Of a stretch of 37,199 bases of DNA, positions 7,838 to 16,552 are shown one piece after another. The notes beneath the pieces were generated by a model. It was not told the origin of the DNA, made no database searches, and saw only the letters and a list, made by a program, of their open reading frames with translations. Source of the DNA: JAPUDS01 sp039812985 (GTDB lineage Bacteria > Patescibacteriota > Saccharimonadia > Saccharimonadales > Saccharimonadaceae); NCBI GenBank assembly GCA_039812985.1, contig JBDHUL010000003.1:1-37199 (forward strand). The letters run 5' to 3'. The first letter of the stretch is position 1; each line of letters begins with the position of its first letter. The position numbers and the translations under genes were made by a program.

Positions 7838-8740
7838 ATGTTTCGTGGGCACTGGCAGCGATTTCGGTCGCGCCAACAACATGTTGACTTGCCACCAGTC
7901 GTTACGTCGCTGGAGGTGTTTGCTTCGGTTGAACGGCGTGTGCGCACGCTCGATATTTCGAAGCGCTCATGGCGCAAGCACCAGGACTTTACCGAGCTCG
8001 ATTCCTACATAGACGGAGCGCGCGGCCATGCCATTGGCTTGGACAGGCAGCAAGCCGATCAGTTAGAACGAGCTGAGGCGTGGCTTTATGCACTGGCGTT
8101 GCAGGCCCCGAGAGCGGCCGTTGCTCAGGAGGAAATGGACAAACATCCGCATGGGTATCACAACAAAGACCACCGTCTCTATGAGCTGATTGATTTTAAC
8201 GATGCCTTTGATTCGGCCGTGCTGGCTCTGCCTTCGGACTTGCTTCCGCAAGCAGCTGAACGTATACACGCGCTGTGTGGTCTCATGTGCCAACGGGCTG
8301 GGACACGTATGTTCTCTGACGAGCAATACCACGCTATTGTCCATGGTCTCAGTCGAGAGATTGCGGTGTTTTTGGGGCTGGAGCAGGAAGGGTATCATGT
8401 TGAAATGACGACACGTAGTGAGGATGCGTTTGGGATTGATATGTTTGTCCTCGACCCAGCTACGATGAAGCAGGTTGGCGTTGACATAAAGACGCGTTCG
8501 TCTTACCACTACCGCGTGGAGCAACTTCGCCGCGAAGGGCGGCTGAGCGAAGAAGGTCTGCTCATGGCTGAGCGCAATGGTTTTACGGCAGTTATCAATG
8601 GCCACGGCGGTCAAGAACGACGCGTCGTCACGTGGCGGATTGACCATGAGGTACTGGGTGACGTGATGGATTTTCGGTTTGATAACACTCGGAGGCTTGG
8701 CGAAACCATGCAGGCTATTCTGTTACGATACGGCGAGTAG
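7838..8740 (+). CDS. Unknown protein, possible PD-(D/E)XK nuclease
   Basis: Soluble protein of 300 residues, no signal peptide or membrane segment. The first two-thirds are helical with His/Asp-rich stretches (DKHPHGYHNKDHRLYEL). The last third has a nuclease-like layout: a helix with Glu (SREIAVFLGL), then GIDMFV (D201), then VGVDIKTR (D216, K218), i.e. D-x14-DxK, followed by a helix with Tyr and Arg. That order matches the PD-(D/E)XK core seen in restriction and repair nucleases, but I cannot name a family. No methyltransferase or helicase partner is nearby, so a restriction role is not supported. Starts 33 nt after avtA. Confidence 0.7.
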   Translation: MFRGHWQRFRSRQQHVDLPPVVTSLEVFASVERRVRTLDISKRSWRKHQDFTELDSYIDGARGHAIGLDRQQADQLERAEAWLYALALQAPRAAVAQEEMDKHPHGYHNKDHRLYELIDFNDAFDSAVLALPSDLLPQAAERIHALCGLMCQRAGTRMFSDEQYHAIVHGLSREIAVFLGLEQEGYHVEMTTRSEDAFGIDMFVLDPATMKQVGVDIKTRSSYHYRVEQLRREGRLSEEGLLMAERNGFTAVINGHGGQERRVVTWRIDHEVLGDVMDFRFDNTRRLGETMQAILLRYGE

Positions 8741-8863
8741 GGGTGACATACGCGCGTGAGTGGCGGTGGTGCACAGGGGTAAAAGTTGGTTGAAAAATAG
8801 GACTTGTATTTGCATAAGCATTGTGAGAAAATGAGCGCAAAGTATAAAAAGGAAACAAACACC

Positions 8864-9493
8864 ATGAAAAAGTCTGTCAAATCAACCTTGGTCGGTGCAG
8901 TTACCGTGACGGCAGCGGCCGGTGGGCTGATCGTCGCCCCGTTGGCCTATGCTGTGTCTGGTCCGACCCCTGTGAGTCTTGATACTACCGTGAGTGCAAC
9001 AATTAGCTCATCCATCTCGGTGACATCGGGTGGGACAGGCACGGTAGCCATGACGCTTGTGCCGGCGACGGGTGGCGTTGTCTCGAGTAATAACGAAACG
9101 ATAACCGTCGCGACGAACTACGCTACGGGCTATACGTTAAAGCTTGCCGACAAAGATTCCACAACGACCCTAGTCAACAGCGGCAACAACATTGCCGCTA
9201 GCGCGAATACCACAACTACACCCTTGGCGCTTGCAGTGAATACTTGGGGCTTTGGGATCCCGGCTCTTGGGAACTTCAGCGCAACGTATTCGGCAGAGAC
9301 AAGTAACCCAACGGCGAGTAGTACATCTAAATGGGCAGGAATGCCTGCCAGTGGTTCTGGTTTTACCATAAAAAACAATGCCGCTGCCACAGCTGGTGAT
9401 ACAGTAACAGTTTGGTACGCTGCCAACGTCGATACTTCAAAAGCTCTCGGCACGTACACCGATATCGTGACCTATACCGCGACCAATCCGTAA
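8864..9493 (+). CDS. Secreted beta-sandwich surface protein (WxL-like)
   Basis: Exported protein of 209 residues. The signal peptide (KKSVKSTLVGAVTVTAAAGG to about residue 28, ending APLAYA) is followed by a Thr/Ser/Gly/Ala-rich region with alternating beta-strand character and no cysteine. Late motifs are NTWGFGIP, VTVWYAANV and a final GTYTDIVTYTATNP, which recall the paired Trp motifs and the YxxxLTWxL-type end of WxL cell-wall-binding domains, though not a strict match. Start is ATG 8864 after AAAAAGGAAAC; the frame is open upstream but the signal peptide fixes this start. It heads a run of six secreted-protein genes. Probably an abundant surface or pilus-like subunit; function not proven. 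Confidence 0.78.
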   Translation: MKKSVKSTLVGAVTVTAAAGGLIVAPLAYAVSGPTPVSLDTTVSATISSSISVTSGGTGTVAMTLVPATGGVVSSNNETITVATNYATGYTLKLADKDSTTTLVNSGNNIAASANTTTTPLALAVNTWGFGIPALGNFSATYSAETSNPTASSTSKWAGMPASGSGFTIKNNAAATAGDTVTVWYAANVDTSKALGTYTDIVTYTATNP

Positions 9494-9518
9494 CCTTGCG
9501 GGTGCTGGATGACTCGGT

Positions 9519-9524
9519 TATAAT
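9519..9524 (+). promoter_or_regulatory. -10 box before the first DUF916-like gene
   Basis: TATAAT ending 10 nt before GTG 9535; expected leader about 4 nt. No Shine-Dalgarno site between them. Confidence 0.6.
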
Positions 9525-9534
9525 CATAACCACC

Positions 9535-10443
9535 GTGAAAAGAAATACAAAGCTATGGGGCTTTCTGGCAGGGTTCTTCGGAACCCTGCTTCTCGTGCAG
9601 GCGACTGTCTCGACCGCTACCGCCGCTCCAGGAAATGCCATGAGCATCACCCTGTCGCCAGTCGTAAAAACATATGAACTTACGCCCGGGCAGACGGTAC
9701 AGGATGAGTTTATTGTCTTTAACTCCGGGCAGTCGGCATATGGCTTTTCGACCTACCCAAATCAGCTTGGGATTGACGGCGAAAATTACGACACCTTTCT
9801 AGAGACAAATGACCCAATGGCGGATGTCAATAAATGGGTGCATATTTCGATGCCGACTGGACACCTCGACGGTGGCAAGATGGTTCACATACCATTTACG
9901 CTGAGCATACCAACCGATGCTTCACCGGGAGCGCACACCGGAGTAATATTTGCCCAAAATGTCGTCGATCCCACGACACAACAGGCCTCCGGCGTGATGA
10001 CGGAAAAACGAGTAGGCATGACCATATATGTCAATATAAAGGGTGACCTGAATCTCCAGGGCGATGTCAGTATTGATACGCCATTTTTGCAGACGACGCC
10101 ACCGCTTAAGACACACCTTCGTTATACGAACACGGGTAACGGGTACTATAATGCCAATGCGACCATGAAGGTCTACAATGTTGCCGGAAAAAAGCTCTAT
10201 GACAGCAATGTTCAGCAGTACACAGTGCTTCCGAAGAAACCACGAAGGGCTGCCTCCGTATGGGAACAAGCATCGTGGCTTGGGCTGTACAGAGTCGAAA
10301 CAACTGTGACGCTTCTCGGGAAGACAACGTCTCAGCAGGGGTACGTTCTCATAGTTCCGGTATGGCTGTGGCTGCTCATAGGTATCGCGATAGTTGCAGG
10401 GGGGCTGTATGCCTTTGTTGCCGCGCGGCGTCGCAAGAAATAG
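9535..10443 (+). CDS. DUF916/WxLIP-like membrane-anchored surface protein
   Basis: 302 residues from GTG 9535. N-terminal signal sequence (about 7-30), then an Ig-like domain beginning ITLSPVVKTYELTPGQTVQD, with a conserved-looking FNSGQSAYGF and a later TPPLKTHLRYTNTGNGYYNA. This two-sandwich plan with a C-terminal membrane helix (VWLWLLIGIAIVAGGLYAF) and a basic tail (AARRRKK) is that of the DUF916/WxL-interacting proteins of Firmicutes. Inferred role: a membrane-anchored partner that holds secreted beta-sandwich proteins such as the one upstream. The frame is open further upstream but overlaps the preceding gene; GTG 9535 gives a clean signal peptide and lies just after a TATAAT. Overlaps the next gene by 35 bp. 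Confidence 0.75.
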   Translation: MKRNTKLWGFLAGFFGTLLLVQATVSTATAAPGNAMSITLSPVVKTYELTPGQTVQDEFIVFNSGQSAYGFSTYPNQLGIDGENYDTFLETNDPMADVNKWVHISMPTGHLDGGKMVHIPFTLSIPTDASPGAHTGVIFAQNVVDPTTQQASGVMTEKRVGMTIYVNIKGDLNLQGDVSIDTPFLQTTPPLKTHLRYTNTGNGYYNANATMKVYNVAGKKLYDSNVQQYTVLPKKPRRAASVWEQASWLGLYRVETTVTLLGKTTSQQGYVLIVPVWLWLLIGIAIVAGGLYAFVAARRRKK

Positions 10444-11239
10444 TCTTGGCGTCATACTGTGCGGGGTCGTGATCGCAGGCTCTTTTGCCGTGCCGGTGCG
10501 CGGTGCTCTGACAAATGATACGACAGTGCAGGTAATGGTGAATGACGGGAGTATTGTGCCGGCGCTGTCGCTGGACGATGGCCTGGTTGTCACGACGGGC
10601 AGTGTGCCATATGTGCTTTCTGGGATCGCGACAGACTTGAACCAGATACTCATCTATGTAGACGGAGTGTTAACGGTCACCATACCGCTTGGACTCGGTA
10701 CATCGGCTTTTAGCTATGGTCTGGTTGTCCCTTCAGGGGTACACGCAGTCCAACTGGTTGGCGTAAGCCCGTTTCCTACCATGAGTCCAACAGCTTCGCT
10801 GACGCTTATCTACACGCCACCGGTCATACCACCGCTACCTGCCTCTTTGCCTGCTCGCTCGGGGGCGCCCGGCGGGGACTGGCAACCAAATACACGCAGA
10901 GAGTCGTTCGAGCAAATATCAGCCGACAGCACAATAGCCGCGAAACAGGAGCAGGTATCGTTGTTGCCATGGCTCTACAACGGACTGGTATTGCTCGATA
11001 TCCTGCGCCCCGGTGAGCCGCCCCAAATGAATGTAATGGCGTGGCGGTTTCTCCTCGTGTTTGCCGCACTCTCTTCCATTGTCTTTGCAGGGTCTGTGCT
11101 GTGGCTCTACCGCATAGTACGGTACCGTATGTTGCGCTGGGGGGTGCACCCCTTGCCGGCCTTTCTGCGCCACCGTCCGCTACTGTGGATACGCTTTCTT
11201 GGGCTTGGTCTGCTCGTCGCGGTTCTTTGCTTCCTCTAG
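10409..11239 (+). CDS. Secreted protein with two C-terminal membrane helices
   Basis: 276 residues, not recognised as a family. An N-terminal signal or anchor (about residues 9-28) is followed by a beta-rich stretch with repeated Leu/Val/Gly strands that could be an Ig-like fold, a Pro-rich linker, and two C-terminal hydrophobic segments (WRFLLVFAALSSIVFAGSVL and the last 20 residues). Start ATG 10409 overlaps the DUF916-like gene by 35 bp and follows GCAGGGGGG, so translation is probably coupled. Position between the two surface-protein genes suggests a scaffold or export/anchoring role; this is inference only. Confidence 0.72.
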   Translation: MPLLPRGVARNSLGVILCGVVIAGSFAVPVRGALTNDTTVQVMVNDGSIVPALSLDDGLVVTTGSVPYVLSGIATDLNQILIYVDGVLTVTIPLGLGTSAFSYGLVVPSGVHAVQLVGVSPFPTMSPTASLTLIYTPPVIPPLPASLPARSGAPGGDWQPNTRRESFEQISADSTIAAKQEQVSLLPWLYNGLVLLDILRPGEPPQMNVMAWRFLLVFAALSSIVFAGSVLWLYRIVRYRMLRWGVHPLPAFLRHRPLLWIRFLGLGLLVAVLCFL

Positions 11240-11254
11240 TGATAGTAGCAGTGG

Positions 11255-11260
11255 TATACT
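11255..11260 (+). promoter_or_regulatory. Extended -10 box
   Basis: TATACT preceded by TGG, ending 10 nt before ATG 11271. Separates the LamG gene from the upstream transcript. Confidence 0.6.
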
Positions 11261-11270
11261 AACAATACTT

Positions 11271-12662
11271 ATGGCTAGATGGGAAAAGGTGACGGGCCTG
11301 ACGATACTGACGCTTGTTGCTATCACGGTGCCCTATGCACTTGTGTCGGCTGACCGGTTCTCGTCGGCAAGTTATGTCATTGATGCCAGTGTTGCAAATA
11401 ACAACGGTGGAGGCAATGCGTCATCATCCACCTACAAAATGACGAGTAGTTACGGTGAAAACGTGATCGGGAGCGGCGCCTCGGGTAGCTACAAAATGGG
11501 CATGGGATATGTCGCTCAGCTCGACAAGAGTATGACACTTGCAGTACAGCCGAGCGGACAGGTTGGCTACTGGCCATTTGACGAAAACAACGGGCAGTAT
11601 GCCTATGACGAAGGGATCACGGCGAACACCGGCCTACTCCAGAGTGGTGCGACGTGGGCAACCGGCAAAATAGGCGGCGCGGTAGACGTCACGAATGATG
11701 ATGTACGCGTGCTGGACAACGCGGTGCTTCCAAGCGGAACCTATGCAACAATTGAGCTTTGGGCCAACCAAAGTAGTACGGGGACCAACAGGGCCATGGC
11801 GACCCACTGGGACTATACCGGTGGTTCACCGGTGAGCGCTGGCTGGTCGATCGGTGTGGGAAATTCGGCGGGCACCATCCGGGTATTCATCGGCAATGCG
11901 ACAAATGACCCAGGAAATAACTACGTCGATACGGGGGCAAGCTCGTGGACTTCTGGAGTTTGGCATCACGTTGTCCTCGTGTTTGATGGGACACTCGCAG
12001 CGAGCGATCGGGTCGCAATCTATGTTGATGGGGTGAAACAGGCAACGACGGTGACGGGAACACTGCCTACTGCGCTGCTCAATAGTAGCGGCAACCTTTA
12101 CTTTGGGGATTTTAATGGCCTGAGCAATCGCAGATGGAATGGCCTGCTTGATCAAGTTAAGCTGTTCAACCGGGCGCTTACTGACGAGGAGGTCAAGGCT
12201 GAGTATGACGCGCAAAATGCTGGTGTGCCAACCGGTGTCACGCTCGGCAATATCGTGGCCGGTGTATCAAAGGCAGCACTTGCGGATGTGGTTGTCCAAA
12301 CTGATGCAGGGGGATACACACTAGCGGTCAATCAAAACCATGACTTAACAAGCGGCGCATACACTATTCCGTCCGTGTCCGGTACTATTGCAGCGCCAGT
12401 AGTCTGGACGGAAGGTACGACCAAGGGGCTTGGTTTTACATTGTCGGCGACTAATGCAACGGCTATACCGGGTATCTGGAACAGCGGGAACAGTTACGCC
12501 GCGTTTCCGAGTATGTCGACGACATGTTACACACGGACTGGTCAGCAGAGCGCCGACGACTATGTTACGATGCGACTTCGTGCTGATGTGGCTGTGTTGC
12601 AGGCGGGATCGGCAACACCGTACACAAACATCGTGACCCTTACCGGGACAATTACGCCGTGA
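11271..12662 (+). CDS. Secreted LamG/concanavalin-like surface protein
   Basis: 463 residues with an N-terminal signal peptide (about 6-27). A short repeat-like segment (SSTYKMTSSYGENVIGSG, then GSYKMGMGYVAQ) precedes a LamG-type lectin domain at about 95-320: GYWPFDENNG, the central IELWANQS, HHVVLVFDG, RVAIYVDGVKQ and LDQVKLFNRALTDEEV are all characteristic of LamG/laminin-G-like jelly rolls. The last 130 residues form a second beta-sandwich ending TPYTNIVTLTGTITP, closely like the end of the protein encoded at 8864-9493. Likely binds glycans or host surface. No membrane anchor is visible, so retention probably depends on a partner. Stop overlaps the next GTG (GTGA). Confidence 0.83.
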   Translation: MARWEKVTGLTILTLVAITVPYALVSADRFSSASYVIDASVANNNGGGNASSSTYKMTSSYGENVIGSGASGSYKMGMGYVAQLDKSMTLAVQPSGQVGYWPFDENNGQYAYDEGITANTGLLQSGATWATGKIGGAVDVTNDDVRVLDNAVLPSGTYATIELWANQSSTGTNRAMATHWDYTGGSPVSAGWSIGVGNSAGTIRVFIGNATNDPGNNYVDTGASSWTSGVWHHVVLVFDGTLAASDRVAIYVDGVKQATTVTGTLPTALLNSSGNLYFGDFNGLSNRRWNGLLDQVKLFNRALTDEEVKAEYDAQNAGVPTGVTLGNIVAGVSKAALADVVVQTDAGGYTLAVNQNHDLTSGAYTIPSVSGTIAAPVVWTEGTTKGLGFTLSATNATAIPGIWNSGNSYAAFPSMSTTCYTRTGQQSADDYVTMRLRADVAVLQAGSATPYTNIVTLTGTITP

Positions 12663-13519
12663 GATACGCCTTGGCACTTGCGGTGCTGCTTATTTTATTT
12701 GGGGCCACGTCTCCGACGGCCAAGGCCGGGCAGACTCTCAAAATAAGTCCTCTGCGGTATGACGTAGTGCTTGCGAGCGGAGAAAAGAAAAAAGGATTTG
12801 TCGATGTAACAAATCCATCAGCATCACCAACGCGCGTGTCACTATCGGTCGAGGCGTTCAGACAGGTGAATAACAACGGTGACCTTCAGTTTTACGATGA
12901 CGAACGGGTGCGTGCGGGCATTTTACTTGACTATGCCGATATCGTGCTGGGCGCTCGCGAAACGCTTCACCTGGCTTTCATCATTGATGGGACGAAACTG
13001 CCTTCGGGCGATATGTTTGCTGCCGTGTTTGCTACGGCCGCGCCTGTGCAGGGGGCTGCGTCGCAGGCAGTGCGTGTGGGTAGCCTCCTGCTTATCCAAA
13101 ACGGCACCCCGAGCGCTCACCATGCACTAGTTGAAAGCCTTAACGCACCCTTGTTACAGACGAAAGATGTGCTTCAAGCGGATTTCGTTGTTAAAAATAC
13201 TTCAAAAGCTGAAGGCACTACCGGATTTTCTCCTCGCATTGACGTGACTACTTGGCCATTTGGCAGTGACAGTGTACAGGGTCCGTTGTTATTTGCCGGG
13301 CGGTCCCGCGCCATTACATACAAAAAACAGGGGAGTTTTGTTGGAATTGTCGCAATTACGGCCGCGGTCGGATCGTCTCGGCACACCACCTATAGCCTCG
13401 TTGCGACGGGGTTTTGGCGGTGGTTATTGCCCATTGTCCTGGTTGCTGGAGGCGCAGCGGTGTGGCGATTTGTAGTGACACGAAAAAAGCTGCGCCGAGC
13501 TACTCGCAAACAGAGCTGA
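12659..13519 (+). CDS. Second DUF916-like membrane-anchored surface protein
   Basis: 286 residues from GTG 12659, which overlaps the stop of the LamG gene by 4 bp, so the two are translationally coupled. Signal peptide about 1-22, then an Ig-like domain starting LKISPLRYDVVLASGEKKKG with VDVTNPSASPTRVSLSVE, a second domain with LQADFVVKNTSKAEGTTGF, and a C-terminal helix (WRWLLPIVLVAGGAAVWRFV) with a basic tail. Same plan as the 9535-10443 product although clearly diverged. Pairing with the LamG protein parallels the 8864/9535 pair, suggesting each secreted protein has its own membrane-anchored partner. Confidence 0.75.
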   Translation: MRYALALAVLLILFGATSPTAKAGQTLKISPLRYDVVLASGEKKKGFVDVTNPSASPTRVSLSVEAFRQVNNNGDLQFYDDERVRAGILLDYADIVLGARETLHLAFIIDGTKLPSGDMFAAVFATAAPVQGAASQAVRVGSLLLIQNGTPSAHHALVESLNAPLLQTKDVLQADFVVKNTSKAEGTTGFSPRIDVTTWPFGSDSVQGPLLFAGRSRAITYKKQGSFVGIVAITAAVGSSRHTTYSLVATGFWRWLLPIVLVAGGAAVWRFVVTRKKLRRATRKQS

Positions 13520-13524
13520 AGCGC

Positions 13525-13553
13525 TTGATTTTTCGAACCATGAGCAGTATCAT
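13525..13553 (+). promoter_or_regulatory. Sigma-70-type promoter of the adhesin gene
   Basis: TTGATT (13525-13530), 17-nt spacer, TATCAT (13548-13553). Predicted leader of about 60 nt, carrying TAAGGAG at 13603-13609 eleven bases before ATG 13621, so this gene uses conventional initiation. Confidence 0.55.
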
Positions 13554-13620
13554 GTAACCGTACCCTACCTCGAGAGAAGCCGAAGGGTCAAACAAACATT
13601 TATAAGGAGTATACCTCGGT

Positions 13621-16530
13621 ATGCGCGTGTGGGTCACCAGGACGTTGCGGTTTGTAACAGCATCTGTTGCGATGCTGTGCATTGCTCTGTCCGCGACACC
13701 TTCTCTTGTTTTTGCTGTGCAGAGTGTTCCGTATAAGATGAGTTTTCAAGGCCGTTTGACCAATGTAGCGGGCACGGCGCTGACAGGCACATACGATATG
13801 CAGTTCAAGCTATATACGGCCGTAACTGGCGGGACGTTCGTATGGGGTGAAACTCGAACAGCCGCAAATAGTAACGCGGTAACAGTGACCAACGGCTTAT
13901 TCAGTGTTCTCGTCGGCGACGGTACGGCCGTTGCTGGTTCATCGGCGTCCTTGCAGGCAGCGGTAGCGGCCAATACGGCCATGTACATGGAAGTGACCGT
14001 GGGGGCCGAAGTGCTATCACCACGTAGCCAATTTGGTTCCAGCGTCTATGCTTTCAACAGCGACACGCTTGATGGGCTCGATAGCAGTGCGTTTGCGCAG
14101 GCGTCGGGCAACAATACGTGGACAGGAACACAGTTGGTAAAAGCAACGAGTTCGACGGCCTTTCAAGTGCAAAACGCCAGTGGCACATCGCTTTTTACTG
14201 CTGATACCCAAAACAGCGCGGTGATTGTTCGGTCGGGAGCTGATGCAAAAACATTGGGTGCTGAACTTTACAGCGGTGACTTCACGACCGGCTGGACGAC
14301 GACCGGCTGGACAGTTGCGACGGTTAACGTGACACATAACACCGGCAATACTTCGTCACTCGTCAACAATAACGTCAGTATTGCCCCAAGCTCTACGTAC
14401 CTTGTGACTTTCGCACTCAGCGGCACCTGCGGGGCAGTGACGGATACGTTGACGGTATCGGTCGGTGGGAGCGCGACGAAAGTACTCACCGGTGTTAACT
14501 GTTCAGGCACCTATACGTACGGATTTAGCACGGCGTCGGCAGTCGGGCTGACATTTGCTCCGTCGACCAACTGGACAGGAACGATTACAGGTATTTCTAT
14601 TAAGCAGCTGACCGGTGCGAACAGCGCTGTGCAAGTAGTGCAAAATGCCAGTGGGGCAACCAGTATAGAGGTTCGGGCAGGGAGCAATGTCTCCAATATG
14701 TTTATGGGCACAAATAGCGGTGCTAGTTATGCATCCGGATCTCAAAATACCGCTTACGGTTACAACAGCGCGTCGAGTCTTGTGAGCGGCCAGTATAACT
14801 CGTCGTTCGGCGCGTATAGCCTCTCGAGCAACGTGACAGGTTCAAATAACTCGAGTTTTGGCCAAAACAGCCTGAACTCGAATACGACCGGGAATCAAAA
14901 CTCAGCCCTTGGTACTGGTAGCCTACAGAGTAACACGACCGGCGCAAACAATACCGCGACGGGAGTAAACGCGCTAAATGGCAACACGACCGGCGCAAAC
15001 AATACCGCAGTTGGGCACAATAGTCTCAAGTCAAATACGACTGGCGGCAATAACGCCGCAGTCGGGTACAATGCACAAACAAATCTCACAACCGGTTCGT
15101 CAAATGCCAGCATCGGCGTCAATACGCTCAATGGCCTGACGACTGGCCGATACTCATCTGCACTCGGGTACAATGCCGGCTACCAGGATTTTAACGGTAC
15201 TTTCCAAACCGACGCGAATGTCCAGCGTTCTTCGGCCCTGGGTGCCTACGCTCAGGTACAGGCAAATGACGCTATTGTTCTCGGGTCGGTGGACTACGGC
15301 ACCAAAGTTGGCATCGGCACGACCATACCGGGTAACTTGTTCTCAGTATCGCCGCTTGATTACCAAACAGGGACAGCGACGCGTACGAACGCATCGGCGA
15401 CCCTTACCGGAACAGGAACAACCTGGAGTGCAGCGATGGTGGGTGATACCATTATTTTTGCTGATGGCACGACAAATACCGTGTCGGCTTTCACGGACGC
15501 GACGCATATAACGATGGGAACGACCTACGCTGGGACGACCGATGCTGCGCCGGTAGCCTACCGGTTCCATCGGCCAGGGTTTCAGGTAACGAACCTTGGC
15601 GAGGCGCTCATTCAAACGACGAGCACGACTGCGTTTGCTGTTTCGAGTCTGTCAGGTAACGCAGTGATGAGTGTTAACTCGAGCGCTATGCGTGTACAGA
15701 TAGGGAGTGCAAGCGGTGACACAAGCGCAGTCCTGTTGGTGGTTGACAACTCTAGTCAGACGACCGACCCAACGGGAGTTGCCGGCGGCATGTACTTCAA
15801 TACAAGCATGGGCGTGTTCCGCTGTTTTGACGAAGGAGCATGGTACAACTGTGTTGGCTCAAGTACAGACAGGCAACGTCAACTGCCCGTATACTCAACC
15901 GACTTCATTGGCAGTGTTGGCTCGACCGCCACGAGCGCCCCATGGTTTGGCGCCGCCGTTAGCGCAGGAACTATAAATGCTGCTAACGCCGGGCTTGTGA
16001 CGGCAAGCCATCCAGGAGTTGTGCGTCTCCGTTGCGGGACAACGACCAATGGTGGCTACCGGTACTCAACCGATATCGCACAGTTTTTGCTCGGTGGCGG
16101 CGAGTCATATGAGGCAGTATTTAACCCAGCGACGTTTACAGGTTCTACTATGCAGTTTGGCTATATCGATACAGCTACTGTTGCCGAATCGGTTGACGGG
16201 GCGTACTTTTACTTATCAGGCTCGGGCGTAGTATCGGGCAAAGCGTCAAACAACAGCATTCGTTCCGCGACGGCAAGCACCTACACACTATCGACCGGAA
16301 CATGGTACCGGGCTCGAGTCGTGGTGACATCGACGAGCCGTATCGACTACTACATCTATAATGACGTAGGCACACTGCTCTGGACAGACAGTGTGACAAC
16401 AAACATCCCGACAGCTTCTGGACGCGAAACAGGGTCTGGATTTATCGCCACCAACACAGCCACAACCGCAACAGACCTTACCCATCTTGACTATATGGCA
16501 GCTTGGAACGGCGCGAGGTTGACCCGCTAA
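13621..16530 (+). CDS. Large secreted adhesin-like protein with YadA-type repeats
   Basis: 969 residues. Signal peptide about 1-32, then a domain starting VPYKMSFQGRLTNVAG typical of large CPR and tail-fibre-like surface proteins, with DGLDSSAF near residue 151. A beta-rich middle carries the Thr/Ser/Asn pattern of secreted proteins. Residues 374-526 are nine tandem 17-residue repeats (consensus near NNTAxGxNSLxSNTTG) of the YadA-head/Hep_Hag left-handed beta-roll type. The C-terminal 210 residues (from about 758) form a separate domain resembling tail-associated concanavalin-like folds (TDFIGSVGS, TGTWYRARVVVT, IDYYIYNDVGTLLWTDSV). No C-terminal membrane anchor, LPXTG, beta-barrel or S74 chaperone was seen. 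Probably a trimeric stalk for attachment to a host or surface; inference. Confidence 0.85.
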   Translation: MRVWVTRTLRFVTASVAMLCIALSATPSLVFAVQSVPYKMSFQGRLTNVAGTALTGTYDMQFKLYTAVTGGTFVWGETRTAANSNAVTVTNGLFSVLVGDGTAVAGSSASLQAAVAANTAMYMEVTVGAEVLSPRSQFGSSVYAFNSDTLDGLDSSAFAQASGNNTWTGTQLVKATSSTAFQVQNASGTSLFTADTQNSAVIVRSGADAKTLGAELYSGDFTTGWTTTGWTVATVNVTHNTGNTSSLVNNNVSIAPSSTYLVTFALSGTCGAVTDTLTVSVGGSATKVLTGVNCSGTYTYGFSTASAVGLTFAPSTNWTGTITGISIKQLTGANSAVQVVQNASGATSIEVRAGSNVSNMFMGTNSGASYASGSQNTAYGYNSASSLVSGQYNSSFGAYSLSSNVTGSNNSSFGQNSLNSNTTGNQNSALGTGSLQSNTTGANNTATGVNALNGNTTGANNTAVGHNSLKSNTTGGNNAAVGYNAQTNLTTGSSNASIGVNTLNGLTTGRYSSALGYNAGYQDFNGTFQTDANVQRSSALGAYAQVQANDAIVLGSVDYGTKVGIGTTIPGNLFSVSPLDYQTGTATRTNASATLTGTGTTWSAAMVGDTIIFADGTTNTVSAFTDATHITMGTTYAGTTDAAPVAYRFHRPGFQVTNLGEALIQTTSTTAFAVSSLSGNAVMSVNSSAMRVQIGSASGDTSAVLLVVDNSSQTTDPTGVAGGMYFNTSMGVFRCFDEGAWYNCVGSSTDRQRQLPVYSTDFIGSVGSTATSAPWFGAAVSAGTINAANAGLVTASHPGVVRLRCGTTTNGGYRYSTDIAQFLLGGGESYEAVFNPATFTGSTMQFGYIDTATVAESVDGAYFYLSGSGVVSGKASNNSIRSATASTYTLSTGTWYRARVVVTSTSRIDYYIYNDVGTLLWTDSVTTNIPTASGRETGSGFIATNTATTATDLTHLDYMAAWNGARLTR
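14740..15198 (+). repeat. Nine tandem 51-bp coding repeats
   Basis: Each unit encodes 17 residues ending in TG or SG (for example ANNTATGVNALNGNTTG). Two neighbouring units share an identical 26-bp stretch at 14932-14957 and 14983-15008, a hint of recent unit duplication or of possible copy-number variation. Confidence 0.85.
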
Positions 16531-16538
16531 GCCCGTGG

Positions 16539-16544
16539 TATACT
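16539..16544 (+). promoter_or_regulatory. Extended -10 box, leaderless-type
   Basis: TATACT preceded by TGG, ending 8 nt before ATG 16553. A TTGACC lies upstream at 16519-16524, but its 14-nt spacing is too short for a normal -35. Confidence 0.6.
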
Positions 16545-16552
16545 AAAAGTAT

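Noticed and set aside
9922..10653. 243-codon minus-strand frame over the surface locus
   Set aside because: Covers two genes with clear signal peptides and membrane helices; no promoter or start support, and composition is atypical.
16519..16544. TTGACC/TATACT as a full -35/-10 promoter
   Set aside because: Spacer is only 14 nt; the extended -10 alone is the better reading.
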